Source: CALCCV01 sp964388665 (lineage in GTDB: Bacteria; Bdellovibrionota; Bdellovibrionia; Bdellovibrionales; Bdellovibrionaceae). Taken from it: 64,000 nucleotides of DNA. Every line of letters begins with the position of its first letter. The stretch's first letter is position 1. The notes under the pieces were generated by a model. The model saw nothing but the letters and a program-made list of their open reading frames with translations. It ran no database searches and was not told the origin of the DNA. The DNA lies in the NCBI GenBank assembly GCA_964388665.1, contig CAYMBJ010000007.1:16560-80559 (forward strand), read 5' to 3'. The position numbers and the translations under genes are program-made. Positions 60,576-64,000 of the stretch are shown in pieces.

Positions 60576-63500
60576 ATGACAAAGTTTTTTATTGAGAACA
60601 AAATCTCAGCATCCATATTGATTCTATTCACTTGGATTCTGGGACTTTGGCTCTATCCTCAATTTCAACTGAGTGAAATGGCGGACATCGAGACTCCGGG
60701 AATTTCTATCGAGATTCAATACTCAGGCGCTGCTGCCGAACTCGTGGAGTCGACAATTGTCCTGCCCTTGGAAAACACGCTCTCCAGCGTAAAAAGCGTC
60801 AAGTCTATTGATGCAACCGCATTCAAAGGCGTTGCCAAATTTTTTGTCGAATTCCCTCTGGGCACGGACATGGATTCGCGTGTTGGAGAGATCTACTCTG
60901 CCGTTCAACGAGCGGCGCCTGATCTTCCTGAAGAAGCCAAACCACCCTTTATTTTTAGAGCAAACTCTACGGATCCAGTCATCTTTTGGACCGTGCTCGT
61001 CACCGACGGCAAAGCGCAAGAGAGCGAAGCCGACAGTTCTTTGAAGATCAGCAGTGATCTAGAGCGAGAGCTTGAGCTCATGAAAAACTTGCTCTATGAA
61101 ATCAAGCCGCAGCTTGCGCTTGTGGCAGGTGTTTCAGAGATTGTCACAGCGGGAACTGTTGAACCAGAAATGACGGTAACGCTGGAGCCTAAAAAACTGC
61201 AGTTGCATGCCATTTCGCCATTGGATGTGGTGCAAGCCATTCAGAACGAGCACTCGCGTGACTCCGGTGGGCGAGTGCAAACACACAACATCTCGCGCGA
61301 GTATTCTGTGCGCACGTTTGGCGAAACCAATGATGCATTTAATCTTTCTCAAGTTCCAATTCTCAATCGCTCAATGGGAGGAGTGAATCAGAGCTACCTG
61401 CTGCTAACAGATGTCGCCAATGTAGAGCAAAACATTGGCGAGCGCAGGAACATCAGTCGACTCAATGGAAAGAAGGCCGTCAGCATTGGCTTTAAAAAAC
61501 AAAGAGATGCCAATCTCTTTTTGACGGTACAGAAAATCAAGGAGGAGCTGGCGAAAATTGAACTGAGAAACCCAGGTTATCAATTTGTTCATACAAAGGA
61601 TTCCAGCGAGTATATCAAAGCCAATATTGACAACCTCGTTTCAACAGCTGTTTTTTGCCTTCTCGCGACGATGTTGGTGATTCTCTTAACATTTAAATCG
61701 TTAAGAGCTTCGCTGCCGATATTGATTATGATTCCAACTTGCTTCTTTGCGACATTGGCGGTGATTTATGCCCTTGGTTATAGCCTGAACAATTTCACTC
61801 TATTGGCGCTGGCAGTGTCTTTTGGAGTTATCATTGATGATGCGATCGTAGCCATCCATCAAATGACCGATTACCATCTTAATGGCAAATCGCTCGTGGA
61901 CTCCGCACTTTTAGCGCTAAACTCGCTGGTCCGACCGATCATAGGAACTTCGCTGGTGCTGATTGCGATGTTCTTGCCGGTGGGCTTGATTGACAGTCGT
62001 CTGGGGCAATCTTTTTGGCAGTTTGCAGTGGTTTTTTGCATTAGTATTTTTATTTCGACGATCTTTACTTTGCTGATCACACCGATGCTGTTTGTGACCT
62101 TTGGCATAGGCAAGAAGGCCGGTCAGGATAAAAACAAATCCGGCCGTTTGCTAAAATTTAACAACAAAGCCCTTAGACTTGGATTTCGGAATCCAGCAAA
62201 AGTGGTCGCGAGTTTTGTGCTGATCACCGCTCTTACGGTGGTTCTTTTAAGAAAGCACGAACGAGAGCTCATTCCTTATATCGATCTTGGTGAAATCACC
62301 ATCGCAATATATGAGCGCGCGGGTCGCTCACTGCGGGTCATGGATGCAATGACCCAGGCGGTTGAGCAGTTTTTGGAAAAGGTCCCCGGCATCCGCCACA
62401 CGCTTGCGATAGTTGGTAGTGTCAACTCATCGGATGTGAATATTGCAACGATAGAATTGAAATTAGAAAATCGTGAAGAGCGATTGAAGGCTGACCTCAC
62501 ACAAAAGAAAATTGCAGCGCTTGCGCGAGAGCGATTTGCAAAGTTGCGACTCATGAACACAGTGGTGAGCGAGCAAGAATCCAATGGCTTGGTTGCTGGC
62601 ACTGCACCCATTGATTTTTACATCCAGGGCCCAGACTGGGAGAAATTGGTGGACCTCGCTCAGCAAGCCTCTGACGAGTTTTCAAAAACGGGCCTGTTTG
62701 CAGACACTGTGCTCAATTATTCTGCGGACACTCCTGAGATCCAAATTGTTCCTGATCGGCACAAGGCGGCTTTGCACAAAGTGAGCATCCGTGAGCTCAC
62801 ATGGACCATGGATGCCCTGATGGGAGTCTTGGATGCTGGAAAGATTACAGTGGGTGGTGGAGTGAATCGCCAGAACATTCGCGTTAAGTTGGGTGATAGA
62901 GCCGTTGATCGCCCCGATCAATTCAAAGGTCTGATGGTGCGAAACCAATATGGCAATCTCGTTCCCTTGAACTCCGTCGCGGAAGTCACGGAGAATCGCG
63001 TGAACCAGTACATCACTCGGTTGAATCGGCAAAGAGCTTTGAGAGTATCAAGTTACCTGAATCCTAATGTGTCCGCCATGAAGTCTTTACAGGTCGCTGA
63101 CGAAACTCTAAAGTCCATTCTTCCAGAGGGATATTTTTTCACCTGGGCGGGGCGCACTCAAGAGAGTCTAGCGACTCAAGACAAAGTGAGCTTGGCTATA
63201 TTTCTGGGTGTAATCTTGGTGCTTTTAATACTGGTTGTGCAATTCAATAGTCTCTTTTTGCCAATCTTAGTGTTGCTCTCAATGCCCTCTGGTGTCTTAG
63301 GAAGTCTGGTCTTTTTAAAGCTGTTTGATCTGTCGCTAAATATGTACTCCTGCATCGGATTGGTTCTAGTTTTGGGAGTGGCAATCAAAAACACTTTGTT
63401 TTTGCTGGAGGCTGTGCCCAAGAGAAAAAAAGCTACGAATTCCGATCCGTCTTACTCCATTCCTTCGGTTTTTAAGGTCCGCAGCCTATGGAAGACGGCG

Positions 63501-63700
63501 TTGCATCGATCGCTACCCATACAAACAACGACATTTTCTACCATTGTGGGGGCCGTTCCCATTTTTTGCTGAGCGGAATTGGTGATGAAACGCGAGTGCC
63601 AATGGCTGTCGCCATTATCGGCGGACTTATTTTTTCTCTCGCCTATCCGTTGATTGTGGCACCCGTTTTTTGCCGACTTCGCGACCGATACACTTTGTGA
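60576..63700 (+). pseudogene. RND-family efflux permease with one-base frameshift near C-terminus
   Basis: The first frame covers 60576-63572 (998 residues) and ends GAVPIFC. The missing final helix continues in another frame to TGA 63698-63700 (LLSGIGDETRVPMAVAIIGG, then LAYPLIVAPVF). One extra T in the run 63562-63567 would join them into about 1041 residues, the normal RND length. The proton-relay Asp pair (VIIDDAIV) and Lys (GVAIKNTLF) are present. Either a sequencing error, a real mutation or slippage on T6. No membrane-fusion or TolC gene is adjacent in the window. HAE1/AcrB-MdtB type by overall pattern. Confidence 0.85.
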
Positions 63701-63950
63701 ACCTGTGCTTCTCTTTTACATGAAGGTCATCTATCTCGCCCGTCATCACTTTGAAAGGTGCCGCAAATTTTGCTCCAGTGATTTTTTTCTTTTACTGAAA
63801 ACCCTGAGTGGTAAAGATCACGGCTTCCAACCAATGTTGGAGGTCTCATTCAAATTGAATCAGCTAAAAATCTTGTGCTTGAAGTAGTAACAAACACTGT
63901 TTTTTTCACTGATGAACGCCTCGGCGAGGCAGTCTCAGGCAATTGTCAAT
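63701..63950. other. Region without recognisable gene after the RND gene
   Basis: Only short open frames on both strands, none with a binding site or known motif. A plus-strand frame ending ERLGEAVSGNCQ runs into the repeat at 63951 and may be a gene remnant. Confidence 0.35.
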
Positions 63951-63968
63951 TAGCAGGCTCCTGAAAAA
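63951..63968 (+). repeat. CAGGCTCCTG repeat core near window edge
   Basis: TAGCAGGCTCCTGAAAAA, identical in its core to the copies at 7816 and 15761. The bases before it (CAATTGTCAATTA) resemble those before the copy at 35733 (CAATTGCTCAATTGA). Confidence 0.6.
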
Positions 63969-64000
63969 CTCATATTTTTTTGATTTTTTCGGTTTTCAAC

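Noticed and set aside
63654..63887. 77-residue plus frame after the RND gene
   Set aside because: Overlaps the restored RND C-terminus in another frame, and has no binding site or motif.

Overview
The window looks like the chromosome of a Gram-negative bacterium of the Bdellovibrio group (Bdellovibrionota) or a close relative. The grounds are two TIGR02147-type regulators (a family concentrated in Bdellovibrio and Fibrobacter), an operon with AgmX/PglI, TolQ/TolR and TPR proteins like the Myxococcus/Bdellovibrio Glt-Agl machinery, many signal-peptide and lipobox proteins, and moderate GC. The species cannot be named from sequence alone. One 100-N assembly gap lies at 2333-2432. I found no rRNA, tRNA or CRISPR array.

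Layout. 1-3170: end of a LolC/E-type permease, two hot-dog dehydratase genes of the aryl-polyene (ApeI/ApeP) type, a tandem repeat array broken by the gap, and a DUF4442 gene. 2643-4460 (minus): a PadR-HAAS-DUF4442 operon with a visible operator. 4518-17259: accessory, mostly secreted or hypothetical genes, including a coiled-coil/Hsp20 fusion, a protein with an internal tandem duplication, an S9 peptidase, two TIGR02147 regulators and a secreted HExxH protein. 17335-30449 (minus): an 11-gene operon that reads as a Tol/Glt-like envelope-spanning motor (VWA lipoprotein, GYF-PilZ protein, TolQ, two TolR, a giant TPR protein, AgmX-type TonB-like protein, outer-membrane barrel, second TPR protein, secreted coiled coil).

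30790-49014: housekeeping genes. These include mazG, a PgpH-type c-di-AMP phosphodiesterase, ybeY, a phosphopantetheinyl transferase, pgsA, a thioesterase, glpX, an aldehyde dehydrogenase, tilS, ftsH, cdaA-ybbR-glmM-pdxJ-tsaE, and a HEPN/MNT toxin-antitoxin pair. 49069-59605: a large disordered protein, then a tight translation/tRNA-modification operon (cysteine desulfurase, mnmA, mtaB, rnc, era, der) and an NSS symporter. 59606-64000: a fold-back repeat, a small secreted gene and an RND transporter gene. The last two genes each appear broken by a one-base change in a homopolymer.

The most unusual feature is a set of short dispersed fold-back and tandem repeats (about 55-190 bp) placed exactly at gene 3' ends. 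In several cases the repeat abuts or supplies the stop codon of the neighbour, and once it supplies a ribosome binding site. They look like non-autonomous mobile elements (MITE/REP-like) that have become gene-end modules.
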